This document shows, one piece after another, positions 40,626-48,674 of a stretch of 48,674 nt of DNA; position 1 is the stretch's first letter, and the number at the start of each line of letters is the position of its first letter. The position numbers and the translations under genes are program-made. Location: contig CAMNXF010000020.1 of assembly GCA_946567425.1 (NCBI GenBank), positions 1 through 48,674 on the forward strand, given 5' to 3'. This DNA is from an uncultured Clostridia bacterium. Lineage in GTDB: Bacteria > Bacillota > Clostridia > Oscillospirales > Ruminococcaceae. Below the pieces are notes generated by a model. It saw nothing but the letters and a program-made list of their open reading frames with translations. It did no database searches and was not told where the DNA came from.

Positions 40626-41230
40626 TGTTTTACGAGATCGCGCGCGGTCTTGTAAACTTCATTTTTCACATCTGGTTTCACATTACCGTTGTGGGGAGAG
40701 AAAACATCCCCGTGGAAAAGGGCGGCTATATAATTGCGTCTAATCACGTTTCCAACAACGATCCGCCAATGGTCGGCATCGTTTTCAAAGGAAAATATAC
40801 ATTTATGGCAAAAGATGAGCTTTTTCATCTTAATCCGATTTTTACATGGCTGATAAAGAAACTCGGCGCGTTTCCCGTAAAACGCGGCTCGAAAGATACA
40901 AAGGCGATAGACAGCGCGTTGGAGAGCCTTGATCACGGACGGATTTTCGTGATCTTCCCGGAGGGTACACGATCCAAAACGGGCGAGTTGGGTAAGCCGA
41001 AGAGCGGAGTTTCGCTTATCGCTGCAAGAGCGCACGTTCCTGTCGTTCCGGTTTTTGTGAAGTACGGGAAAAAGAAAGTGCGTCAGAATGTGTTGGTTTT
41101 GATCGGCTCGGCTATCCCCGCGGAGAATTTCAACGTGGATATCACCGACAAACACGAGATACGCAAGGTCAGCGAGGAGATAATGGGAAAGATCTCCGAA
41201 TTAAAGGAGAGCGCCCCAGATGTTTATTGA
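40625..41230 (+). CDS. plsC: 1-acyl-sn-glycerol-3-phosphate acyltransferase
   Basis: 201 residues. It acylates lysophosphatidic acid to phosphatidic acid at the membrane. The catalytic H(x4)D motif is His41-Asp46 (NHVSNNDPP) and the glycerophosphate-binding motif is FPEGTRSKTG. The N-terminal hydrophobic stretch may be a membrane contact. It starts within the cmk stop (TAATG) and overlaps ispH by 11 bases. Confidence 0.95.
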   Translation: MFYEIARGLVNFIFHIWFHITVVGRENIPVEKGGYIIASNHVSNNDPPMVGIVFKGKYTFMAKDELFHLNPIFTWLIKKLGAFPVKRGSKDTKAIDSALESLDHGRIFVIFPEGTRSKTGELGKPKSGVSLIAARAHVPVVPVFVKYGKKKVRQNVLVLIGSAIPAENFNVDITDKHEIRKVSEEIMGKISELKESAPDVY

Positions 41231-43178
41231 GGTCGCCGACAAGGCGGGATTCTGTTTCGGAGTAAAACGCGCGATAGAACTTGCGGAAAGCGCCGCCGCT
41301 AAATACGGCGAAGTGTTTACGCTGGGTGAACTTATCCACAACGAACACGCGGTCGCAGAACTGGAACGCAAAGGTGTATACGCAGTTGTAAACGTTTCCG
41401 AAGCAGAGGGAAAGCCGCTGATAATACGCTCTCATGGAGTTGCGAGAAAGGTCGCCGAGGAAGCGAGGAAACGCGCGTCGACGGTAATTGACGCTACTTG
41501 CCCGTTTGTGAAAAAGATACACGATATAGCCGCCGCGCTGCCCGAGGGCGCAAAGCTTATCGTACTGGGCGACAGAGAGCACCCCGAGGTTGCCGGGATA
41601 ATGGGCAGCACCGACTGTACGGCGTTCGCGTGCAGAAATTTTGATGAAATTGAGAGTTTGTTTGAGAGCGGCGAGATCACCGAAAATGACGAGGCGGTCT
41701 TGGTGGCTCAGACAACGTTTGACCGCAGCAGATTTTTGGAGTACTCCCGTAAAACAGCGGAGAAGTACGGCTGCGTGAGGATATATGACACAGTATGCGA
41801 CGCTACCGTAAAGCGCCAGGAGTGCGCGCGGGAGCTTGCTATACGGGCTGCGCTGATGATCGTGGTCGGAGGCAGCAACAGCTCAAACACAAGGAAGTTG
41901 GCGGATATCTGCAGCGAATACTGTAAAACAGTGTTTGTGACGTCCGCCGATGAAATTCCTTTGCAGATCGTGAAAGGTCTGCGATCCGACAGTATTGTCG
42001 GAATAACGGCCGGAGCATCTACTCCCGCTTATACCATTAAGGAGGTTCATGAGAGAATGAACGAGGAAATCACCAAAACCACAAATGAAAATGAGGAGGA
42101 CTTTGCTTCGCTGCTTGAGCAGGATCAGTCTTTTAACAGATTATATACCGGCAAAAGAGTTAAGGCTACGGTTGTCAGCGTATCCAAAAAGGAAGCTGTC
42201 GTTGAGGTCGGTGCAAAGCAGACAGGCTACATAGTCCGCGAGGAGCTTACGAACGATCCGAACGCGGAGGTCGAGGATATTGTAAAGCCCGGCGACGTTA
42301 TTGACGCAGTCGTTGTTAAAGTTGACGACTCCGTTGGAACGGCAGCGCTCTCCAAGAAGCGCGTTGACGCTCAACTCGGTCTTGAAAAACTCCAGACCGT
42401 CAAGGAGTCCGGAGAGACTATCGAGGGCACGGTCGCACAGGTCGTAAAGGGCGGCGTTATCGTAATTTACGAGAACATACGCGTATTTATCCCCGCATCT
42501 CACACGGGTGTTCCGCGCGGCGGCAAGTTGGACGATTTGCTCAAAAAGCCCGTGAAGTTCAAAATTATCGAGGTCACAAACGAGCGTGGCGGCAGAGTGG
42601 TAGGCTCTATCCGTCAGGCAAACAAGGAAGTCCGCGACGCGGAGAGAGCGAAGTTCTGGGAGACTATCGAGGTCGGTCAGAAGTTCGAGGGCGAGGTGCG
42701 CTCCATTGAGAATTACGGCGTATTTGTTGATATCGGACCTGTTGACGGCTTGGTTCACACTGCAGATCTGACATGGAACAGAGTTGGTCACCCGAAAGAT
42801 ATCGTTAAGATCGGCGACAAGATCAGTGTTGTTGTCAAGAGCTACGACCCCGAGAAAAAGAGAGTTTCCCTCTCGGCTAAGGATCCCGACGACAATCCTT
42901 GGACGAAGTTCGTTGCGGAGTATCAGAAGGGCGACGTTATCAAGGCGACTGTCGTCTCTATCACCGAGTTTGGCGCGTTCGCGCAGATCATTCCGGGCGT
43001 TGATGGTCTTATCCACATCTCGCAGATATCCATCGAGAGAGTTACGAGTATTGCGTCCGTGCTTTCGGTAGGACAGGAAGTCGACGTTAAGATCATCGAC
43101 ATCGACGAGGAGAAGAACAGAGTAAGCCTTTCCATTAAGGCGCTTATGGAGGGTGCTCCTGCCGAGGAGGAAGAGTAA
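41220..43178 (+). CDS. ispH: IspH-ribosomal protein S1 fusion
   Basis: 652 residues. The first 280 form 4-hydroxy-3-methylbut-2-enyl diphosphate reductase, the last step of the MEP isoprenoid pathway, with iron-sulfur ligands Cys12, Cys94 and Cys193 and the conserved GSNSSNT stretch. From about residue 300 four S1 RNA-binding repeats follow (VDGLVHTADL and VDGLIHISQIS mark the last two). The fusion is known in Clostridia. A strong internal Shine-Dalgarno AAGGAGG (42039-42045) precedes an in-frame ATG at 42057, which could yield free S1 protein. A terminator follows. Confidence 0.95.
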   Translation: MFIEVADKAGFCFGVKRAIELAESAAAKYGEVFTLGELIHNEHAVAELERKGVYAVVNVSEAEGKPLIIRSHGVARKVAEEARKRASTVIDATCPFVKKIHDIAAALPEGAKLIVLGDREHPEVAGIMGSTDCTAFACRNFDEIESLFESGEITENDEAVLVAQTTFDRSRFLEYSRKTAEKYGCVRIYDTVCDATVKRQECARELAIRAALMIVVGGSNSSNTRKLADICSEYCKTVFVTSADEIPLQIVKGLRSDSIVGITAGASTPAYTIKEVHERMNEEITKTTNENEEDFASLLEQDQSFNRLYTGKRVKATVVSVSKKEAVVEVGAKQTGYIVREELTNDPNAEVEDIVKPGDVIDAVVVKVDDSVGTAALSKKRVDAQLGLEKLQTVKESGETIEGTVAQVVKGGVIVIYENIRVFIPASHTGVPRGGKLDDLLKKPVKFKIIEVTNERGGRVVGSIRQANKEVRDAERAKFWETIEVGQKFEGEVRSIENYGVFVDIGPVDGLVHTADLTWNRVGHPKDIVKIGDKISVVVKSYDPEKKRVSLSAKDPDDNPWTKFVAEYQKGDVIKATVVSITEFGAFAQIIPGVDGLIHISQISIERVTSIASVLSVGQEVDVKIIDIDEEKNRVSLSIKALMEGAPAEEEE

Positions 43179-43188
43179 TTAAAAATTA

Positions 43189-43216
43189 AGAGAGCGTTTC
43201 GGCGCTCTCTTCTTTA
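43189..43216 (+). terminator. Intrinsic terminator of the cmk-plsC-ispH operon
   Basis: AGAGAGCG (43189-43196) pairs perfectly with CGCTCTCT (43203-43210), loop TTTCGG, then TCTTTA. Confidence 0.85.
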
Positions 43217-43226
43217 TGCGAAGATA

Positions 43227-43252
43227 ATGCCGAGGTTTTTACGCCTCGGCAT
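43227..43252 (-). terminator. Hairpin after the anti-sigma-like gene
   Basis: ATGCCGAGG (43227-43235) pairs perfectly with CCTCGGCAT (43244-43252). It begins 6 bases past the minus-strand stop. There is no strong T run, so it may act as a weak terminator or 3'-end stabiliser. Confidence 0.5.
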
Positions 43253-43257
43253 CGTTG

Positions 43258-45375
43258 TTATGACATTGAAAACATATTGTTGGCAAAGTCGAGCGTGAGT
43301 GTGACTTCCTCACCATCATAAGGTTTATAAACGATCGTGTTGTTTTCGGCATCGACCGTATAGTCGGGTTCGATAATGAACGGAGAACCTGTCGCAGGTG
43401 CGGGAGCAAAGTCCATTTCGTATTTAAGCTGCGTAATCGTGTTATTTTCGAGTTTGTAGATTGCCGCATAAGGATTTCCGCCTGACGTTTCAAGATTCCA
43501 GTACAATACAAATCCAATGCCGTCTTTCATTTCAAACGGGCGGAGAAGCTGACCTATCATTTCAACATCATGACCGGTATTCGGATTGTATACGTCGGTA
43601 TTCGCGATGAGCCTGCCGTCCTTTTCAACTGCAACGATCAGTTTTGTAAAGGAACAAACCGAAAACGTTGTACCGCGCATTTCGTCGTAATTATCCAGGC
43701 TGTTTTTCGCGTTTTGCCCCAACAGATAGAATTTATATCCTGCCGAGTCCTTTTCCTCAAGGATAGCCTTGTTTTGATAGTCAGTGCGGTTTTTGTCGTA
43801 GGTGCTGTATTCTGCAAGTATAAGCGGTTCTGCGCCCGTATAGCTTGCAATAAAGCTGCTTGTGCTGAAGTCAAAGGTGTATTTTAGCGCATTGTACAGT
43901 ATCAAAGCGTTTTCCTCGGCGATTACAATAGGCTCGGCATGCTCATCATATTCTGCGGGAGGGTCAACTCCGTATGTTGCGGTGAGATCGCCGTCAAACT
44001 TGATCATTTGGTCGCCTTTGACCAAACCGAAACATTCTTCCCCAGTGGAAGAATTGGGCAGCTTGAAAACAACGCCATAGTTCATCTCATAAGCGGTCAT
44101 AAACTCATCGTCAAAATAATTTATATCACTCTCTAGAGAGCTTGATTCGTCTATGTAGACTATCTTGCCGCTGTGTGAAACTACAGTACGCACGTTTTCC
44201 ACCAAAATAATGTTGGGATCTACTTGCTTGGGGCTTCTGATCTTTTCGCCAATGAGCGAAAGTGTGTAATAGCCGACCTGCTTTTCAGCAAGCGTCGCCT
44301 TTGACAAACACTGTTCCCAATCTGTAATTTCGGCAATATCGGGAACTTGCTCCATATCAAGCATGGGATATTTGGAGAGGTCGAGGTTCATCTCTGCGGT
44401 AAAGTGTACCGCGTCGTAAGGATTAAGTCCGAAATTCTCACAATTGAACTTATAGATAAAGTCGCCGTCGGTAAGGGTGTTGTTTATGGAGTCAACTGTG
44501 TAGCCCTCGTGGAGATATGCGGCTAATCCAATGCTGTCGCCGCCTATGCCGCTGCTGTCGCCCATAAGTAATCTGAGTTCGCCGTCGTCGGCAATAGTAA
44601 AGAACGTACACTCATAGTCCCACAATTCATCTTGACCCGGCTCGTGATACTTGAAAACAACCAGATTTCCACCGTTCAGCTCGTAATATTCAAGGTAATT
44701 CGGCAAGTCAAAAGGCGCAAGCTGATATCCGCCCTGATGCATTGAAACGCTGAAAGTGTGCGGTCCGTCGGAGGATATGACCTCGCCGTCCTTTACGACA
44801 GCAAGCTCCATATAATAGGAATACAGACAAAGGGGGTCGTCGCTCTTGTCGATGTGGATATCCCTGCCCAGCATATACAGTTCGTATTCACCGCATTTCA
44901 GCGTTGCGAGAGTTGCTTTTTTCAGCAGCTTATCCTGCTGCGACATCTGGGTTTCCAGTCCGCTGCCCTTTAAATCGGGAACGGTATCAAGGACGATAGG
45001 CGGATAATCCTCAAGGCGTATCTTGTTATCGTCGATCATGGGAGCGCTGCTGTCGGAGGAGCTTTCGGTCGAAGAAACGCTGCTCTCGGTCTCGGAAACG
45101 GTGCTGCTGTCCGACGAAAGGGTGATGTCGGAGCTGCTGTCCGAATCGTTCGGACCGACAAGACCCGCGTTTTTGCTCACGAAATTAGCTCCTATAACTA
45201 CCGCGACGATTATCGCCGCGCACGCCGCGATCGGCGCGAAAATGCTCATAAAGCTTCTGAAAGGGCTTGATTCGGCGACAATAAGCTCTCCGTGCTGAAC
45301 ATCGGGCTGCTTTGCTTCTTCAAAGTATTTGTCGTCGATCTCCCCGAGAATATCAAATAATTCCGAACTTCTCAT
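43258..45375 (-). CDS. Anti-sigma-like membrane protein with three internal repeats
   Basis: 705 residues. A short cytoplasmic N-terminus (1-40, SSELFDILGEIDDKYF) is followed by one membrane segment (about 42-66), a Ser/Asp-rich linker (about 75-112) and a large extracytoplasmic part. That part has three related modules (about 120-345, 345-525, 525-705), marked by KATLATLKCGEYELYMLG, KATLAEKQVGYYTLSLIG and KAILEEKDSAGYKFYLLG. Its start overlaps the sigma stop (ATGA), so coupling to the ECF sigma gene suggests the N-terminus holds the sigma factor. The ligand is unknown. Confidence 0.75.
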   Translation of the reverse strand: MRSSELFDILGEIDDKYFEEAKQPDVQHGELIVAESSPFRSFMSIFAPIAACAAIIVAVVIGANFVSKNAGLVGPNDSDSSSDITLSSDSSTVSETESSVSSTESSSDSSAPMIDDNKIRLEDYPPIVLDTVPDLKGSGLETQMSQQDKLLKKATLATLKCGEYELYMLGRDIHIDKSDDPLCLYSYYMELAVVKDGEVISSDGPHTFSVSMHQGGYQLAPFDLPNYLEYYELNGGNLVVFKYHEPGQDELWDYECTFFTIADDGELRLLMGDSSGIGGDSIGLAAYLHEGYTVDSINNTLTDGDFIYKFNCENFGLNPYDAVHFTAEMNLDLSKYPMLDMEQVPDIAEITDWEQCLSKATLAEKQVGYYTLSLIGEKIRSPKQVDPNIILVENVRTVVSHSGKIVYIDESSSLESDINYFDDEFMTAYEMNYGVVFKLPNSSTGEECFGLVKGDQMIKFDGDLTATYGVDPPAEYDEHAEPIVIAEENALILYNALKYTFDFSTSSFIASYTGAEPLILAEYSTYDKNRTDYQNKAILEEKDSAGYKFYLLGQNAKNSLDNYDEMRGTTFSVCSFTKLIVAVEKDGRLIANTDVYNPNTGHDVEMIGQLLRPFEMKDGIGFVLYWNLETSGGNPYAAIYKLENNTITQLKYEMDFAPAPATGSPFIIEPDYTVDAENNTIVYKPYDGEEVTLTLDFANNMFSMS

Positions 45376-46016
45376 AGCTCATACCCCTCCTTCTTCATAT
45401 ATTCGCGCAATTGCGCGCGGGTGCGGTTAAGGCTTACCGAAACGTTGTTTTCCTTTATGCCGAAACGCGCCGCAATGTCATGTACGCTTTCGCAATAGCA
45501 ATATCTGGAAACAAACATTATCCGATTTTTCGAGGAAAGCTTCCCGAGAAAGCGGTTGACTGCCGCAAGTATCTCGCGGCGCTCGGCTGTGGCTTCAACG
45601 CTCGATCCGTCGGAAACGCACTCCTCCAGCTCCTCGAAAATAAGCTCCATATCGTCGCCGCCGCGTTTCTGCGAATGGTCGCGCCTGTATCTGTCGATCG
45701 CCAGATTTCGGGTTATCTTCCCCATAAAAGCGGCGAGCAGCTTAGGCTTTTCGGGAGGAATGCTTTCCCATGTTTTCATATAAGTATCGTTTACGCACTC
45801 CTCGGTATCCTCGCGGTTGCGGAGGATATTGTTCGCGATAGAAGTGCAGTAGCTGCCGTATTTTCTGCTTAATTCGGCGATAACTCTCTCGTCTCTGTCA
45901 AAAAGCATACCGATTATTTCGCTGTCGTCCAACCGAATCACCTCCGAGCTTGTATTTGCGCTGTCAATAAATATTTTGCCGCCGACCGATGGGGAAGCTG
46001 CAATATTGCTGTTCAT
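45372..46016 (-). CDS. ECF-type RNA polymerase sigma factor
   Basis: 214 residues. Region 2 includes NRNILRNREDTEECVNDTY-like and ITRNLAIDRYRRDH sequence; region 4 ends with VHDIAARFGIKENNVSVSLNRTR. The start at 46016 follows GAGGTGAAC; about 40 N-terminal residues precede the usual region 2 start, slightly long for the family. It is coupled to the membrane protein downstream and probably directs transcription in response to an extracytoplasmic signal. Confidence 0.88.
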   Translation of the reverse strand: MNSNIAASPSVGGKIFIDSANTSSEVIRLDDSEIIGMLFDRDERVIAELSRKYGSYCTSIANNILRNREDTEECVNDTYMKTWESIPPEKPKLLAAFMGKITRNLAIDRYRRDHSQKRGGDDMELIFEELEECVSDGSSVEATAERREILAAVNRFLGKLSSKNRIMFVSRYCYCESVHDIAARFGIKENNVSVSLNRTRAQLREYMKKEGYEL

Positions 46017-46146
46017 TATGTTCACCTCACTGTAGTAGAATGTATTGCCGCGCGGTGGGCTTTTCACCCTTCAATTATAGTGACGTAAAAGAAATTAAAA
46101 TCTTACATAAAAAATTCATTTTTTTTAAAACCGCATTGTCGGCGCG

Positions 46147-46215
46147 GTATCGCTAACAGAGAATTGGTTCTATGTACCGCACGCAGGGAAAAACCTTGAG
46201 GGAATGGTGTTGATT
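46147..46215 (+). repeat. Diverged dispersed repeat, copy 1
   Basis: About 69 bases (from TATCGCTAAC through TATGTACC and ACCTTGAGGG to TTGATTA) match 48113-48182 at roughly three positions in four by eye. Copy 2 folds into a better hairpin. No gene lies here. Confidence 0.55.
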
Positions 46216-46535
46216 ACCTCCACAGTTTACTTTCGCTTTATCGGCAGTACATTCGATGTGCAAATTTTCCATTAAGTAAGATTGTCAACATTTTTTTCGT
46301 TGTTGAGTTTTTTTGAACGCGCTTCAAACCACCCACTCTTTTTTCGAGCGTTGGTATCTCAGTTCATCCAAATTGTGTGTGATTACTGATAAGCCTTTTG
46401 CCTCATAAAGATAGCCGTAAAAGATTTATTTTACAATTTTGAATTCTTTAACCGTGGTGTTCGGATTCTAGCAAGTGAATATTTAAAAAATAACATTTTT
46501 TCATAGCTTTGCATTTATAGCAATCCAACAAAATA

Positions 46536-46640
46536 TTGCAATACGGGTATGAAAGAGTTATAATAAAGAAAGGGTGACTGGAAAATGCTGCATAATTAAG
46601 CAAACCTCGGGGTTCGGAGCAGAGCCCCGAAAACTATGCA
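46536..46640 (+). promoter_or_regulatory. Orphan promoter with ribosome site and a 4-codon frame
   Basis: TTGCAA (46536-46541), 17 bases, TATAAT (46559-46564), then AAAGGGTG and an ATG at 46585 whose frame stops after MLHN. A TCGGGG/CCCCGA hairpin follows. It looks like the 5' end of a deleted gene or a short-leader RNA. The rest of 46017-46759 has no gene I can support. Confidence 0.45.
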
Positions 46641-46759
46641 ATGAATCTATCCTCGAAAAAATTTGTTAACTTCGGATATGTCAAGACCCAATCACGAACA
46701 GGCATAGTCCATTTCTTTGCAATCTTGGCGACGCGAATCGGTCAACCATGCGACACTGC

Positions 46760-46993
46760 TCAATGACGCATAATAGCGGCGACGCTTTTCGACTGGTTCG
46801 ACAAACAAATCCGAGAATTATTCCAACAGCTCATGAAATAGCTCCAAATAAGAGGTTTAAGCTCATCTGTCGTGTAATTTTCCGACATTCGTCCGCGCAG
46901 GTTGAACAACTTGTCCTTCATTCGCGTCCACATACTTTCACAGCGCGCGTTATTTATGACCGTATAACCTGCGGTTACACTTGTCCACCGCAC
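46760..46993 (-). pseudogene. IS3-family transposase C-terminal relic
   Basis: The minus-strand frame reads NARCESMWTRMKDKL, then LKPLIWSYFMSCWNNSRICLSN, the C-terminal end of IS3-family (IS150-group) OrfB transposases. The catalytic core upstream is missing and the preceding sequence contains stops, so only the tail remains. Confidence 0.75.
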
Positions 46994-47112
46994 TGTTCAT
47001 ACTTTGCAGGATTTTAAAATCAGTGAGCATTTGACAGTAACTTCTTGCAGTCGTAAAACGACATTTTATCAAAATAATCATAACAACAAGCAGCGAAAAA
47101 ATCGATTATATA

Positions 47113-47141
47113 TTGACAAACGGAAAAAAATATGCTACAAT
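47113..47141 (+). promoter_or_regulatory. Promoter of ruvX
   Basis: TTGACA (47113-47118), 17 bases, TACAAT (47136-47141) with an extended -10 TGC, 34 bases before the ATG. Confidence 0.85.
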
Positions 47142-47175
47142 ATGGAAGTAAATATGTTCAGAACGGAGAATATCA

Positions 47176-47601
47176 ATGAAGATAATGGCAGTGGATTACG
47201 GCGACAGCCGTACGGGGCTTGCAATGAGCGACGAAACCGAGACCCTTGCGTCGCCGTTGGAGACGGTGTACGAGCATCACTTTGACAGATGCGTGGAGCG
47301 TGTGGCAAAAATCGCCGATGAAAAAAAAGCGGCAATGATCGTTGTCGGCGACCCCATAAATATGAACGGCACGCGCGGTCCCCGTTCAGAAAAGTGCGGC
47401 GAATTTGCGCGGCGGCTTCGCAAGCTTGTGAACGTCGATGTGATAATGTGGGACGAGCGTTCCTCCACCAACACCGCGATAACCTACATGAACGAGATCA
47501 ACAAGCGCGGAAAAAAGCGCAAACAGGTATTGGATCAGGCTGCGGCAGCGGTCATTCTCGACAGCTACCTTGAGTACCGAAAAAATCAGAAAAAGGGTTA
47601 G
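47176..47601 (+). CDS. ruvX: Holliday junction resolvase-like YqgF/RuvX
   Basis: 141 residues, typical size. The RNase-H-like start MAVDYGDSRTGLAMSD, the VVGDPINMNGTRG motif and the final LDQAAAAVILDSYLE carry the conserved acidic residues. The family acts in 16S rRNA 5'-end processing and possibly Holliday junction resolution. GGAGAA precedes the ATG. It probably shares a transcript with the SLOG gene 9 bases downstream. Confidence 0.95.
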   Translation: MKIMAVDYGDSRTGLAMSDETETLASPLETVYEHHFDRCVERVAKIADEKKAAMIVVGDPINMNGTRGPRSEKCGEFARRLRKLVNVDVIMWDERSSTNTAITYMNEINKRGKKRKQVLDQAAAAVILDSYLEYRKNQKKG

Positions 47602-47610
47602 GAAAAAGAA

Positions 47611-48099
47611 ATGTACAGAATTTCATTTACCGGATACCGCCCCGAAAAGCTCCCTTTTTTTGGTGAGGACGACCCGATGTGCGTTGATTTGACGGAGCGT
47701 ATTTCGGAGCAGATCGGCAGACTTATCGCCGACGGCGCGGACGAATTTTATACGGGAATGGCGCTCGGCGTGGATACCTGGGCAGCAGAGGCGGTTCTGG
47801 AGCATAAAAAGTCGCACCCGGAAATAAAGCTGATCGCCGTAATTCCGTGTCCGGAGCAGCCGAGCAAGTGGAACTCCGCCGACCGCAAACGTTACCGCAC
47901 GATACTTGAAAAGTGCGATAGGACGCTCACAATTTCGCCGTGCTATACAAGGGATTGTATGCATAAACGCAACCGCGCGCTTGTGGAACTTTGCGACGTG
48001 CTCATCGCGGTGTACGACGGGAAAAGGGGCGGCACACAGTATACGGTCGACTTCGCGAAAAGCAGGGGAAAACGCGTGTTGGTGATACCCCCCATGTAA
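47611..48099 (+). CDS. YpsA/DUF1273-like SLOG-domain protein
   Basis: 162 residues. MYRISFTGYRPEKLPFFGE starts the Rossmann-like fold, FYTGMALGVDTWAAEAVL is the SLOG nucleotide-binding segment, and LVELCDVLIAVYDGKRGGT closes it. In Bacillus the relative YpsA affects cell division. SLOG domains bind nucleotide-derived ligands, and some belong to defence systems. No effector domain is attached here. Confidence 0.88.
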   Translation: MYRISFTGYRPEKLPFFGEDDPMCVDLTERISEQIGRLIADGADEFYTGMALGVDTWAAEAVLEHKKSHPEIKLIAVIPCPEQPSKWNSADRKRYRTILEKCDRTLTISPCYTRDCMHKRNRALVELCDVLIAVYDGKRGGTQYTVDFAKSRGKRVLVIPPM

Positions 48100-48110
48100 A
48101 AGCATTAGCG

Positions 48111-48182
48111 TGATACCGCTAACGTGAAATTAAGATTTATGTACCTCCCGCAAGGAATGACCTTGTGGGATTGGTTTTGTTA
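48111..48182 (+). repeat. Diverged dispersed repeat, copy 2
   Basis: TACCGCTAAC through TTTATGTACC to TTTTGTTA aligns with 46147-46215. CCCGCAAGG and CCTTGTGGG within it form a 9-bp stem with one G-T pair and a 5-base loop. Confidence 0.55.
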
Positions 48183-48290
48183 TGCGGATTTTCCAAGCAC
48201 TCCATAAAATTCTGTGTAAAAGCAGATTCGATCAGGCAGGTGTGGCTTGCAAAGCAGGAAAAATTTAAGTTTTCCTCTTATTTGCCTAGC

Positions 48291-48349
48291 TTCCGCGGGC
48301 AGAGACGGTATGCGCGCCGCAGGCGTGAATACCGTCTCTGCCCGCGGAA
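48291..48349. repeat. 59-bp near-perfect palindrome
   Basis: TTCCGCGGGCAGAGACGGTA (48291-48310) is the exact reverse complement of 48330-48349. The 19-base centre has its own CGCC/GGCG stem. Flanking TTTCCTCTTA and TAAGAGAGGAAA extend the symmetry imperfectly to about 110 bp. The region 48350-48674 beyond it shows no gene I can support. Confidence 0.9.
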
Positions 48350-48674
48350 AAAATATTAAGAGAGGAAATCCAATTACGCGAGATCTCTGTCCGCGAACAT
48401 TATCGAAAGTTGGTTGGACACCAAGTCCCAATTTCGACATGTTACGCTCCAATGTGCCACGATGTTTTTCGACGCAAGATACGAATTTTCTCTCAGGCTG
48501 TCATCATTGGTAAATGATATGTGATCTCAACAGCCATGCTTGGGATGTTATTCGCTTTAACCTCTGGGGTTCCTCTGAAATCTTCTTTAAAAAGTCGTAT
48601 TTAGTAAGAGACTGTGTTCATAGGCGTTTTAAGAGAGAAAAGACATGAGAAATAATAACCATACACTCAGCAGA

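Overview
The window looks like a chromosomal segment of a fibre-degrading Firmicute of the class Clostridia, most like a Ruminococcus-type member of the Oscillospiraceae. The reasons are Gram-positive Shine-Dalgarno sites throughout, a secreted beta-mannanase with a ricin-type lectin module, a GH94 cellobiose phosphorylase, an IspH-S1 fusion protein (a clostridial arrangement) and clostridial-type conjugative and mobilizable elements. The genus is inferred from gene content, not from any rRNA marker.

Bases 1-13800 are mobile DNA. A very large SNF2 helicase/DNA methylase gene of a Tn1549-like conjugative element lies on the minus strand in three pieces (11300-13774, 9162-9490, 136-1096). The gap between the last two pieces is an 8.07-kb integrative and mobilizable element (IME, 1098-9163). 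It carries an EcoRI/RsrI-type restriction-modification pair, small DNA-binding regulators, four 45-bp tandem repeats, a candidate oriT, a MobV-type relaxase and a large serine recombinase. Removing it between the two GA cores restores the helicase reading frame exactly. The recombinase has Cys where the catalytic Arg is expected, so the IME may be trapped. The first gap (about 9490-11320) holds unrelated genes and lacks the helicase ATP-binding half, so the host conjugative element is a relic.

Bases 14000-26200 are mainly plant-polysaccharide metabolism: a secreted GH5_8 beta-mannanase with lectin and C-terminal binding modules, a 2.4-kb stretch of decayed DNA with an IS5-family relic, an HTH regulator with an S66 peptidase, xylulokinase with a fucose/arabinose-isomerase-family protein, and cellobiose phosphorylase. 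Bases 26190-31500 form a minus-strand run: a hypothetical protein, undecaprenol/diacylglycerol kinase, YbeY, PhoH, a hypothetical protein, a Nudix hydrolase and a membrane-anchored lipase-like hydrolase. The last has a palindromic operator candidate between its -10 and -35 boxes.

Bases 31780-37620 hold a 208-bp MITE followed by a compact minus-strand cluster of phage structural genes (portal, scaffold, capsid, two connector-type proteins, a small structural protein, a tail-hub-like protein). No terminase, tape measure, lysis or integrase gene is present. All reading frames are intact, so this is either a recent remnant or a domesticated particle cluster. It is the least explained system in the window.

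Bases 37750-43200 are a housekeeping run: RpiR-type regulator, HI0933-type flavoprotein, cmk, plsC and the ispH-S1 fusion. Bases 43250-46016 encode an ECF sigma factor coupled to a 705-residue membrane-anchored partner with three internal repeats. After 1.1 kb of relic DNA come ruvX and a YpsA-like SLOG protein. The window ends in non-coding DNA with a 59-bp near-perfect palindrome and the second copy of a diverged repeat. I saw no tRNA, rRNA or CRISPR array.
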